Below are positions 39,297 to 50,104 of a stretch of DNA of 64,000 nt, piece by piece. The stretch lies in contig BDGG01000002.1 of assembly GCA_001949185.1 (NCBI GenBank), positions 5,694,448-5,758,447 on the forward strand, given 5' to 3'. Position numbers and translations under genes: made by a program. Positions within the stretch are counted from its first letter, which is position 1. The number at the start of each line of letters is the position of its first letter. Source of the DNA: Ramazzottius varieornatus (Eukaryota; Tardigrada; Eutardigrada; Parachela; Ramazzottiidae). Under the pieces are notes generated by a model. The model was given only the letters and a program-made list of their open reading frames with translations. It did no database searches and was not told where the DNA came from.

Positions 39297-40624
39297 GAAT
39301 AGGTCCTTCGGTTTTTTTCTTGAATCTGAAAGAGTATTACCATTGAAGAATGACCATTATTTTAGGCTTCTACTGTAGTTATCTTAAGTAGCAGTAAGTT
39401 TTCTGTCTCACGGTGAAGCTTTGTGTTTTTGACCGCGTTTTGGGGAGGACGAGCCGTCATTTTCCGAATAACGGTATACCTGTCAGTTCTGTGCGTGCTA
39501 GCGATTAATATTGTTTCCTTCCATTGGCTTGGTGGATATACTATGTAACAAGACAAACTTCGTGTGTTCATTGTTGACGATCGCTCTAAAGCAGCGATGG
39601 GCAGTCGAGTTTTGACTACTACCGGGCGTCGCTGGCGGATTCGCCTGCGGCGAGGAATGGCCATGGGGGATCAAGATGAATACACTTGATTAATCATACC
39701 AAGCCATCGATTATTGTTTCGGTCTTAATTACTGCACAGGAACCGGAACTAGTTACCACTGAATTTAGCAACGGCTGTAAAGATCCTGGCAAGGAACCAC
39801 CAAGACAGCAAGTGCTTTGAGCCACACTCATTCATGATTTCAATCAACCATGACATCGTACTCGAATAATTTTCCCATATGCGACGTCATCGTGGTAGGT
39901 TATCGCAAACCCGGTTATGCCATTTTGCGTGGGTTTGTAAGAAGGAACATTTCAGTCCTTCCGTCCGTTTCGTGGGGTCCATGAGTCGCACTGTTTCCGT
40001 TGGAGATAGATTGGAGATATTTTCCGTACCCCGTTTCGCGTAACTCCCGTTTGGCGTCTGTGTTTCTGCACGTATAATAACCGAATGTCAGCTTTTGAGT
40101 GATCCGGATGGAGCGAATAGCGTGACTTAGCGTCTATCCTGCAGGTCCACTGCATTATCGAGATCATTTGGATGCTTGTTATTCGTTTGATAGTTCTTGA
40201 GCCTTGATATGGATGAAGCTTCCTGTCTGCAGAGATGGCGTTTTAAAGAGGGACACAGAAGCAAATCCGTATGATGCATCGCTGGGTTCCTTTTAAAGAA
40301 GTGGAAGTAGGTTGATCTCTTTACATCGTTTAATAAATAGTTGTCTTGTTAATAAGTCGAGTTATGCAAAATATTGACATTGGCATTACGGTCTTCGTTC
40401 TTATTCGTGTTTATCTTTTCGTTGTAGGTGTATCTCGCAACACTTACGCGTTACGACATTTTGTCCCGGCACTTTGCAAAGGCCGGAGTTGATGCTTAGA
40501 AGCGAAGTTCGACTTTGCATGTAACCGGCAGTCCATTCTACCTGTTGATCGGTAGCAACATCCTGAGAAAGCAGGACACTGCTTATGAATCGAACCTTCG
40601 TCGGCGGAACCTTTCTGAAAGACT
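39297..40624. other. intergenic between the mucin-like gene and INPP5A
   Basis: No gene seen in about 1.3 kb. The minus frame 39664-39362 has an Arg-rich start and looks random. It should hold the INPP5A promoter. Confidence 0.4.
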
Positions 40625-43229
40625 ATGCTGAGTGATAGGATGGAGGACTCAGATGGTCTTAGTCTGCTACTCGTGACTGCAAATGTGGGAACGTTATTCG
40701 AGATGGTAAGTTCGAAGACTTTGGCGTCGTTCGTGTAGGACTGACTGATGGACTCGGGCTGTAATATGGCAGGCTGGGCTGGGTTTTTTATATGTAGGCG
40801 GACGTTCTTATGGAAATCTGGATGGCCGAATTTGGTGAAGTAAGACAATGTCTACACGTACCTGATTTTGTTTACTTTGAAACACTGCTTAGCGTGAAGG
40901 TACTTGTACTGCTGATCTTTATGTGGGTGTGTTGATAAGTGCGATTGTTGTTTCAGTGCGTCGCTCAACGGCAACCAAAGTTTATTGCTCTTCATTGCCA
41001 AGAAATTGGTGGAAAGATAGTCGACGAAGAAACCATGGTTCAAACTAACGCCTTTTGCGAGTAGATTCTCCCACTTCTTACATAGCCGCTCATTGTGTTC
41101 CTCGTACGAGCCCCACGAATTTTTATTGCAGGAAAATGCATTCGCAGTCCGTGTTCTCCAACTATGATCGCGGGCGGACATTTATAGACGCGGAATTTGA
41201 AAGCACGGGGAAATTTACGGTGCGTGACATTTCCTAATGTAGCGCACTGCTTTATACAACCAAGTACGTGAGAATTGAGTCTCCGAATAAACAGATGTTT
41301 CTTAGGCGCTAGGGAGTTTCTACTTTGTTCACAAGTCCGTGCGTCATGCTCACATTTGGGATTTCAAGCGTGAGTGATTGTAGTGGTAGGAGTTGGGCAG
41401 ACAAAGCGATAGAATCAATTACCCGCAGCGCGCAGTCATGATCGGTACGTCAATCCCGTCTGTTCTCTCTAGGAAGGGAATTCACTGAATTTCGAGACTA
41501 CGAGGTACGTGGATCGCCGCGGACTTCCTGTTGTCTGGGTTCTTAACGGAGGTCTTTTCATAATCTCATTGATGACACTTCTTAGTAGCCAACTGTATTT
41601 TGTAGGCGGTCGCACTTCCGGTATCATCCGATGATCGATGTACTGCTCAAAGGATGAGATTCCCTCCTGATCTCCACCCCTTGGTACGGCTCGGACGGGC
41701 TTCCTTCCGCTGGATCTACTCTAATCAGTGACCCAGATAGAAGGACTTTCTATCTGCAGGCCACAGGAAACCGCAAAGGGTTCATAATCACAAGATGGAT
41801 GATTGACGACAGGTGCGTGCTGCTGCATCTGTCTCTGCGAGTGCACCCAGATGTTTTCATGGTTTCAGGATCTTCGATTTGATAAATATCCACATGTTCC
41901 ATGACGCTAATAATTTCGTGGCTATGGAGTCGGTAAGAAACGAACATTCGGATCTGCTGATGTATTCTCTTTAGGAGAGTGTTTTTCGTAGTCTCCGTCA
42001 AGCTACACGGAAGCTCGCAAAGCTGCGCTTCAGCACGTGATGGATACGTGAGTTCTCGTCCCACAACAGCGAGAGTGTTTTTGCATGGTTGCATAGTTCG
42101 ACGAGTGGACACCCTGGCTTTTTCGTAGACTCGACCGTGGAGATGTTACAGAGCCCTTTTTCCTGTTTGGGGACTTCAACTTCCGGTTGGACTCGCACGA
42201 GGTCGTGAAGGTTCGTCGCGCTTTTCAGCAGACTCAGTACCTGATTAGGTAACAAGGATATACTGTTGCGTTGACAGAAGCTTACGGAGAATGGTATAAG
42301 GCAGGAGGTTATTGGAAACGGCACTGGTGAGGACAGTTCACCAGCCAGAAGGAAGATTCGCTACGTGGACAGCCAGGATCTTAATAAGGTCCGTAAGTAC
42401 AGAAGTCTTATTCAGCTACGAGATTTTTCCGGTGAATCTCTTCTGTATTACGAGACGCCTGTGTGTTCTAGTTGCTTCTGACGGTGGGGAAGAAGACATT
42501 TGATTATTACGAAGCGCAAGACGCGTTCCGTACAGATAACGGCAAATGGGTAAGGCGTGGTCTCCTTTTGTCTAAATATTATGTCTACAGGTATGACTGT
42601 GCATGACTGTGCGCGGCAAGCTCCGAGCCTTCTTGTTTTGTATTTCAGCTCCGCACATTCGACAACGAGCTATCCGTTTTTCCGCAACTACACGAGAAAG
42701 AGATAACATTCCCTCCGAGGTGCATCGGATAAGTTCGAATTCTTCCCTTTCCTGTCCTGGTTTCGGGTCTCCTGCACGGCCACATCATGGTGTGGTGTGA
42801 TCAAAAGTTCACATTTCTATTGATAGTTATCCATACGAGGAAGACGTCGACAGAGGGACCTCGCTCATGAAGACTCGGTGTCCCGCCTGGTGTGACAGAG
42901 TTCTGATGAATTCCTCAGCGTGGAACTTGATAGACCGGAGGAAAAAGGAGGAATACAGTCTAATAGGCCCTTCGGTTTGCATGGGAGACCACAAGGTATA
43001 ATGCCAAAGTCCCTTTGATATTTCTGCGACACTCGTCAAAGTATTCTCTTTTACTTTCTAGCCGGTTTTCTTGTACGTCAGCTTAACGTCTACTGTGAAC
43101 AAGAGGAATATTGTCTCCGTAACAAATGAAGGTGACTCCCGCACTTCCAAGTCCAAAGTTTCGGTGGTGCGAAGCGATGTAAGAGGGATCAACCGATGGT
43201 CTGCGTGCGATCGATGTTCTGTGTTATAG
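40625..43229 (+). CDS. INPP5A: type I inositol polyphosphate 5-phosphatase (INPP5A-like)
   Basis: About 13 small exons. The start is at 40625 or in-frame ATG 40640 (MEDSDGLSLLLVTANVGTLF), matching the LLVTANVGSLF opening of INPP5A. Next come PKFIALHCQEIGGK (41.0 kb), NYDRGRTFIDAEFESTGKFT, ALGSFYFVHKSVRHAHIWDF, RKGFIITRW, DLINIHMFHDANNFVAMES and SYTEARKAALQHVMDT. Then come the catalytic FLFGDFNFRLDSHEV (42.15 kb), KKTFDYYEAQDAFR, and TRCPAWCDRVLMN with VCMGDHKPVFLY. These are the two signature motifs of the 5-phosphatase fold (GDxNxR and PxWCDR). The enzyme removes the 5-phosphate of IP3 and IP4, ending calcium signals. The reading frame ends CSVL, a CaaX box for plasma-membrane anchoring; Leu in the last position favours geranylgeranylation. 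TAG at 43227-43229. Some 5' exon junctions are uncertain. Confidence 0.92.
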
Positions 43230-44683
43230 TACTGTCCATCTTCTGCATGATGAAGTTAGTGTCGGTACGTTCGCTTGTTTCATTTCAATAGCCGCGTCTC
43301 TGACATTGTCCTGTTGTTCGTCGCGTCGGGACTGTGTGGGGCTGAGACATTTAATGCACTTGGACACAGTTCTCGACATGTATATCACAGTTCTCTTTTG
43401 TAGGCTTGATAAACAGTGGCGGACCGCTCAGTTTTCCTGTGCTCCGGTTGAGAGAGGCTGGCTGTTTCCTTGTCTGCCATACTGTGTGCCTCGTAGTTCG
43501 CTCCAGTACCTGACCGCCGTATCGTATACTTCCGAAGCCGGATCTTGCATGTCTACCCCACTTCCACAAAATGCAGAGTACTTTTGCCCCTCTCTCCCTC
43601 ATATTTTTTGAGGGTGATACAGTCAAATTGATATTCAATTGAAAAGGCTACACCAGTGGGGTGCATACCGCAGAATCATTCTCTTTTCAAATTCAATTTC
43701 GTGGATGTTGATTCGATTGGGTTCGTGTCGGTTCGATGGGCTCGCACTGTTAAGCAGAATGTATCGGTTGGTTTTATCGCTAAATCGTGCTGTAGTACTC
43801 TGCAGCTTCTGCACCATCCGCACCATCTGTACCACACGGTTGAAGGTCCAAACGGCAGGAGTTCACTGAAAACCTCTTTGTAACGGATTTCCCCAAACGC
43901 CAAACACTTGTTCTTGTCGAAGACGTCGGCCTTGGGGCTAAAATGTCTATGCCCAGTACTCCAAACCTCAATTGTGATATTAGTCGTCATAATACTGTAC
44001 GCTACAAAACCGAAGGCTGGTTTTTCCCGCCGGAGCCAGAAAACAACAACAGGGAAGTACCGGCGTACAAGATGGTATTCGAGCGTGTTACGTAAGTCTG
44101 CGGCTGGTGTGTTGAAAATATCGATCGGTGATCACGCCTAGGGCACGTGGGCCGCCCCAGAATTACACTTGTGGAAGAGCAAGGTCCGCCTTCATTTCAA
44201 TTTTCCATTCTATCCGATCTGCGGATAGCTACCCCTAATAGTATGGGCCATAGTAATAGAAACCGGAAAGTGTATGAAAGCACTAAAGCCCCCGGTTGAT
44301 AGGGCACGTAAATTCGCAATTCATAGATTCCCGAGGTGAGAGTTCAGGTTCAGAGTTCGGAGATCGAGTTTAAGTCCAGAACACGCGTGTCAGATTCTAC
44401 TCCCTCATCTTCCACATTTTGATTCGTGAGAGGAACATTGGAGCTACAGGTAAGCGATGGCACATGGAACAGCTAATGATCGACTCTTGTAGAGGAGAGT
44501 GTCTGGGGGATATTGTTTCGTCCGCATGGACGTGGAAGATCCCCAGACTCCATGGTGTTTGTCCTTTCAAGCAGATGGCTTTAGCATTACACGTCATCTC
44601 TGTATCTCGACATCCTTAACTTACATCTTCTCAGCCTTAGCGACTACTTTTGAGCCTCAGTAACATCTTCTCGTCGCAGGAAA
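43230..44683. other. unresolved stretch with exon-like frames between INPP5A and BCAP31
   Basis: Exon-like plus-strand pieces: about 43636-43845 (FVDVDSIGFVSVRWARTVKQ), about 43858-44092 ending at a gtaag donor (KTEGWFFPPEPENNNREVPA), and about 44392-44448 (FYSLIFHILIRERNIGAT) between cag and gtaag. Together they look like part of an unrecognised gene, perhaps a membrane protein. I could not connect them in phase. The 5' UTR of BCAP31 probably lies at the right end, where cgcag precedes its ATG. Confidence 0.3.
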
Positions 44684-45839
44684 ATGAGTCTTCAGTGGAC
44701 CGTCATTGCGGCGATCTTGTACGCTGAGATCGCCTTCACCGTTTTGATGCTCATGCCCTTTATCAGCCCGACAACGTGAGTTAGTTTAGTTATCCGTGAA
44801 CACCTTGTTTGGACGTAATGACGTCATTCTGTGCTGATGCTAGTAAGGTGTAAGTGATATGGAATAAATGATGGGTTATCTTTTTGCAGATGGAACAAGT
44901 TCTTCAATTCCAGACTAGTCTTGTTAATCAAGAAATACAAGTACATACAGCATATACTAGTCGGTGTGATGGGCCTCCTCCTGCTTGGTGAGTTCCGATT
45001 GTCGAGCGTCTCGTTGGAAGCAGAAGCTGATATCACCTCGAGTATTCAAGTTTGCACTCCGTGTTACTGGTTTGATGTTTTATTCGTTTGTAGACGCTGT
45101 CCGGGATGTCAGCCGATACACAAAGTCCTTCGTGGATATGAGCGACGTTGGTGGTGCACAAGCACCCGCGGCTGAGGTTCAGTTCCACATGAAGCTCTTC
45201 CGCGCGCAGCGCAATTTCTACATCGCCGGCTTTGCGCTTTTTATGTTCTTGTAAGTTCAGCAACTTGAGCCATGCCGGACAGCCCCACCAACATAAAAGA
45301 CTTCCGGCTTAGTCCTGATGAATATTTGATCGTTTATAGTATCATTAAATCGCTGGCTGGAAAGTTGGCCTACGAAGCTCAGCTGATCATCTCCAACTCG
45401 GCCGTCATCAAACAAGCCGAAAACGCCTCAAAGATGGCCCGAGAGATGTTGTCGGAACAAGGAAAAGGCAAGAACGCCGGCGGAGCCATTGCTGAATCTG
45501 AGGCTGCTGCAAAGGCCCACATCCTGAAGTTGGAAACAGATCTGCGAGCTGCTGCCAAAGGTAAGATAACTGCAATCGTGCGGTCTCGTGTTGTCACTGA
45601 TTGATTCTTCTGTACAGAGATGGAAGCCAAAAACAAGGAAGTGGAGGCTATGAAACGCCAAAGTGATGGTTTGACAACGGAATACGATCGCCTCCTCCGC
45701 GAGCACGAGAAGCTCCAGGTTCGTATTGTACGGTTTTTGCGTATGTTTAGACACCGAACTGGGGTTGACTCTTGTGGTTGTGTTGCAGAAAGCCCACAAG
45801 CTGGTCGTTGGAGATGTCGAAGCCGAGAAGGATTTGTAA
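44684..45839 (+). CDS. BCAP31: B-cell receptor-associated protein 31 (BAP31/BAP29 family)
   Basis: The start MSLQWTVIAAILYAEIAFTV (ATG 44684) matches the BAP31 N-terminus nearly exactly. Then come PFISPTTWNKFFNSRLV, three predicted membrane helices, DAVRDVSRYTK, and the conserved VQFHMKLFRAQRNFYIAGFA before helix 3. The cytosolic tail is a long coiled coil (NSAVIKQAENASKMAREMLS, EMEAKNKEVEAMKRQSDGLT, TEYDRLLREHEKLQK), ending DVEAEKDL, TAA at 45837-45839. BAP31 sorts newly made membrane proteins out of the ER, works in ER quality control, and is a caspase-8 target in mammals. The vertebrate C-terminal dilysine KKxx motif is absent; the last residues are EKDL. Five or six short exons. Convergent with the glycine-rich gene. 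Confidence 0.95.
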
Positions 45840-46119
45840 GGACTGAATGAGGTACCTGACGTGTATCAGTCTGCGCTTCTTACTTTCTCCCAGCCGCTCT
45901 TTAACCGATACCTTTACGAACTGCTTGACTCAGCGTTACCGTAATCTTTGAAACAGTTCACAAAATCACTGCATTCACTTTCAACTGGCCTTGTCTACGA
46001 GTTTGACTCGTAGTTTTGTGTCATATCTGGCTTGCTAGGTGTTGCACATACGGAACCCATTCGTACTTTTTGACGTTCTCCAGTACTAGTACTTCGTTTA
46101 TTCTTTGGTGAATAAATAC
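45840..46119. other. convergent 3' region (BCAP31 / glycine-rich gene)
   Basis: About 280 bases. A plus-strand AATAAA (46111-46116) and a minus-strand AATAAA (TTTATT at 46097-46102) sit within 20 bases of each other, fitting overlapping 3' ends. Confidence 0.55.
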
Positions 46120-47172
46120 TTATGTTAGACAGTTATGATCGACCGGTATATGAGCGGTGAATTGGAGCCTCCTTATGGAGTTGCTGGCGAACCGGTCTTG
46201 TCTGCAAAACAGACAAATCTGGATGAAATGTTTGTTGTGAGAGATTAGTTGGTTAATGAGATGAGTTCCTCGGGAATGGATACCTGGGGACTGGTGGACA
46301 ACTTCATGGACACTCGAACCAGCCGAAGCCATGTTTCCTTCAAGCTGAGCAGGTTGTCCAATGTTACTACCAGTGAACTCCAGTTCAAAGGGCATCGATT
46401 TGGGTCGTCCTCCGACTGTAGACCCTGATCCGCTACCGACCATTGGACTTCCGACTTGCCCTGCCCCATCGGCCCGAACATTCACAGAATTCGTGCCGCT
46501 GCCAGTCCGCGGTACTCCGGGATTCGGACCTCCCTGTCCATTTTGGCCCAGCTGCCTCAGAATATCCCCATCGACATCCAGAAGTAATGGCGCTAAAATC
46601 AGTAATTAGTGGTGGAGAGCCGATATTGCGAAGTGATACGTCCTCGTTGCATGAAAATTTCAAATCGTTAAAACTGTTCTCAACAACCGTCCACTGCACT
46701 TTAATAAGATACCTGATCCACTTGCTCCTCTGGACAAAAGACCCATCAGGCCTCCGAATAGTCCTCCACCAGGCGAAGAACCAGCCGAGGACCCGGAACC
46801 TCGACCAGCGGTTGGATCAGCCTCGAACCCTGTCAGCCCGATGTTGTTCTGCATGGTTCCGGTTCCGGTTCCCAAACCTCCTCCGCCACCCCCACCAAAT
46901 AGTCCGCCACTCCCACCGAACAGTCCGCCACCCGAGAACAAACTCGACATCATCATCAGTTTGAACAAATCGTCGCCTATGGAAGGAAACGTTTCATTGC
47001 ACAACGGATCTTCAAGCAAGGCAGAAGAGGATATACGAGACCAAATCAAAACAACCAGACAAAAGGGTGGAGCTTCTTCATATTCGAAGCGGTGAAGTTA
47101 AACAGTACCTTGACCAAGGACCTGGTGAAAACAAGAAAGAATTCCCACAATTCCTAGGAAGAAATTTCGCAT
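46120..47172 (-). CDS. secreted glycine-rich protein with GGLFGG motifs (unrecognised)
   Basis: Three exons. Exon 1 (ATG 47172) is a signal peptide, MRNFFLGIVGILSCFHQVLG. A phase-1 junction leads to exon 2 (about 47013-46715): DPLCNETFPSIGDDLFKLMM, then MSSLFSGGGLFGGSGGLFGG, an all-glycine run, GTGTGTMQ, and GGGLFGGLMGLLSRGASGSG. Exon 3 (about 46591-46120) continues in phase with PLLLDVDGDILRQLG and a Gly/Ser-rich stretch, ending at a TAA at 46120. Repeats of GLFGG and poly-Gly recall structural secreted proteins (silk-, cuticle- or shell-matrix-like), but no specific family is recognised. Exon 3 is less certain because its last 40 residues look unlike the rest. Confidence 0.62.
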
Positions 47173-47987
47173 AGCTGGAGGTCCCATTTCGTGTACACAG
47201 GAAATAAGGAAAAAAATCTAAGCTCGTTACGCGTAAAGTAACCGACAAGTTACTAAGTTGGATAAAGCGATGAAATGTGATTATTTATGGGCGATGATGT
47301 AACTGGAGTCCGTGGTGTCGCAGGTGAACTGCGTCGACCAGCTTCGTCCGCGGAATGAATGAAGGCTTTATATCAGTGCGCGGGTTGAGAAACGGAAATG
47401 GATGCGACAATGCCCTCGAAAGGGAGTGGATAAACGATGCACCACTGGTCATCACGTACTATTTGGTTTCATGGTCTTGTAACATTATAAAGCACGCTAA
47501 TGATCAAGTTCGATTGTCAGGTCAAGTGGTCCATCACGTGGATTTACTCTAAAGAGCATCTTCCTAACGTTGACGTCGCTACAACGACTCTACTAGAATC
47601 TTCACGTCTCGAGAAAATCTGAAAGTATCCCCACGTATCCCCAAGTACCTGAACGTGTCTTTCTGAATTACGACCATTCATTGCACCAATAAGAAACAGT
47701 TTTCGTGTCTTGCGTTATGCCCGGCTGAAGATTAATTAAATTGCTCGAAACACATTCCGCCCGATGGATAAATCAGAATCCAACATAAGAGACAAAAAAC
47801 AATCGATCAAAACTAAGGGTCTGGCCAACGGACAGAGCTTTTGCAGAATTTTGCCATGGTTTCTAAATGTTACGACCCTCGTTTGAGCTTTACAGAAAAA
47901 TAGCGGTGTGTCGGGGTTATGACAACTTTCCAGCTATCGTACCTCCGGACGACGCATGACAACTTCCTCCTTTTTCCCAGCCAAATG
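47173..47987. other. intergenic upstream of the glycine-rich gene
   Basis: About 815 bases with no gene seen; the plus frame 47355-47552 is probably random. It holds the promoter of the glycine-rich gene and the 3' flank of the next minus-strand gene. Confidence 0.4.
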
Positions 47988-49197
47988 TCAAGTACCAGCT
48001 GTCAGATCCGAGGGCGGCGAATGCTTTTTCTCACGTAGACGTTTGAATCTGCTCTTCTTCTGACCAATCTGCTTCAGGCGATCGTAGTCCCTGGAAAGAA
48101 GACGGTCGGCACTACCAACTCCAGCTCTGAAGTATAAATGATGCATATATAGAGAAGTTTTACCGCATCCATGTTCGCATTCCTTTATCGTTCAACCGAT
48201 GCCTCTCGCAAAAGTCCGCGAGCGGAACTGTGGCTTTCTGCAACTCCCGTCTAAACATGTCGACAAACTTGATTTTTTCAATGACGGAGTACGCCCTTCG
48301 AACCCACTTTCCGTCTTCTTGTTTGCGCCGAACTGAGCCAGCGTCTTTCTCTGGTCCTCGATTCTTGTTCTTCTTTGCTATCTGCCAGGCTGTCATTCCA
48401 AACTTCCGACCAGTCTGAGAAAGTGGAGCGATTCTAGCCTTACGCTTCACTGTCGAAGCTCTCTCAGTCTTCTTCTTCTTCTTCGGTTTGTTAGTTGACG
48501 AGTGCTGAGCTTCCTCGTTGGCTTCGTGGGACTTTTCGTGACTCTGCAGAACAGTTTGAGCTGGATGCATGAGAGCCACAGTATCGGACGGAGTTACGGC
48601 GGAAGAACATGTGAAGCATGTGCTGTCTATTCGACAAAGCTGAGTAATGGGAGGAAGGTGTGAGTTAGCATCCGAATAAACTGACGAAACGTCACTGTTA
48701 GGGTTGACAGAGTATGATTGCGTTATGGGAAAGGTAAATGGGTTATTTGTCTGTTCTGGCTGTATTGGAGTAGTGAATAAGCCGAAGTCAGGATCCTTCT
48801 GGATGCTAGCTGATAAAGAAGTGAAGAAAGGTGAGGACAGAAAGACGTCTAAAGATTCTTGCAGCGAAATCGAGGAGAAACTGTCTGTGATGATGTTGTC
48901 GCTGCTTACTTCGTCCTGCTGACTACCATCCACCTCACATGTTCCCATGGACAAAACCTGATCTTCCAAGCTTCCGAAAACCAACGACTCTGGCTGCGCT
49001 GGGAAGAACTGAGTTGTTAGTTCGCCTCCATCCGTTTGTCCATCTGTTTCATCACCAGTTGGTAAGCGACAACTGGTCTCCAATTCTGTTCCCATTGGGC
49101 TTCCGAATGTCCTGCCGGAATCGACTGGCAGCTGGATTTCTTCCGCCTGCAGCCAAACCATGCCTTGCTTCGTTAGTAAACCGTACTGCCGGTCCAT
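47988..49197 (-). CDS. nuclear protein with C-terminal helix-turn-helix-like domain (unrecognised)
   Basis: One long exon (ATG 49197, MDRQYGLLTKQGMVWLQAEE) runs to about 48163. A short last exon encodes DYDRLKQIGQKKSRFKRLRE and stops at 47988. The first 220 residues are acidic and Ser/Thr/Gln-rich, like a transactivation region. A strong nuclear signal follows (NKPKKKKKTE), then a basic block (GRKFGMTAWQIAKKNKNRGP). The C-terminal unit WVRRAYSVIEKIKFVDMFRR, LADFCERHRLNDKGMRTWMR has the spacing of CENP-B/Brinker/Psq-type helix-turn-helix domains, which are also found in pogo-like transposases. It could be a lineage-specific transcription factor or a domesticated transposase fragment. No catalytic domain is present. 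A 5' leader intron probably precedes the ATG (gaaaag/gtaagc to ttcgatag). Confidence 0.65.
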
Positions 49198-50104
49198 GGT
49201 TAGTCCTATCGAACAACAAAATTTGATCACGCTGTTTCGTACCGTTAAAGCTTTGCTTACCTTTTCAAATCTTTCCGTGATCTCCTTCAAAATTCTCGTC
49301 CCCACACTGCAGTTCCGTGAAGGCTATTACAAGTACATCGTAGTTTCCATCCTTCTGTCCGAAGTAGTCCTCCAGGTATACGCTTACGCAGGCATCTACC
49401 AGCTTCCAGCGTCCATCTTGAGGATCGGTCTCGGCTGGCTCCTCAGATCCCACTGTCTGACTGCCTGAAACATCCATGAAATACAAAACGATTCCATTCC
49501 CACAATAAAGACACGAGTGTCAAGGACAACCTAATGAGGATACAAGGGATAACCGGAAGTCCTGATTCTGAACTTCTGATAATCGATAAGACGATAGTTA
49601 ACTTTACTTTCTGATTTCCAAACTTTCGGAATCGGAAAACGGAATCTCGGTATTGCGAAAAACAGTTGACGCCTCTAGGGGATACCCATTTCCCGTCCGT
49701 TTCGCAGTGGGACCAGCCTGTTCCACGATCTAAAGCTACCCGGACTGCGCCGGTCGGTTCGGGGCAGACTGGGACCGGATTTTCGATTTTTCGCAAAAGG
49801 AATTTCTTTGACAATTGACTTCCGCTCTTCCAATGACACCGTCACACGGAGATCTCAAGAAACCGTCGGGATTCGTTCTCACTCGACAGAGCTGAACTTT
49901 CTTGGTTGTTCTGCGACGAGAACGTTTAGTATTGTAGCCTCGCAAGGAACGCTTCTCAGTAAGTCGTTACGAAACCTGGGCAGCTTCCTACTATTTAATA
50001 CCGCCTGAATTCTTTCAGCTTGATTCCAGGTGGACGCGATCAACAGGTGTCACGCTACTAAGACTTGTCCCTCCGGTTAGACTGCAGAACCACCCGATTT
50101 CGAC
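49198..50104. other. upstream region with additional minus-strand exon-like frames
   Basis: Minus frames 49486-49265 (DGRWKLVDACVSVYLEDYFG) and 49814-49620 (GWSHCETDGKWVSPRGVNCF) look protein-like. The first follows a good acceptor (tttcag) and reaches a stop. They could be a small unrecognised gene, or 5' exons of the neighbouring gene that do not connect in frame as I read them. The FIGNL1 5' leader, with a likely acceptor (gactgcag near 50079), is at the right end. Confidence 0.3.

Noticed and set aside
38771-39343. 190-codon minus-strand open frame rich in Val, Ala and Gly
   Set aside because: It is the antisense of the Ser/Thr/Ala/Pro-rich tail of the secreted mucin-like gene; low-complexity coding sequence leaves the opposite strand open.
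46443-46964. 173-codon plus-strand open frame with His/Arg-rich content
   Set aside because: Antisense shadow of the glycine-rich secreted gene; composition is explained by the complementary Gly/Ser codons.
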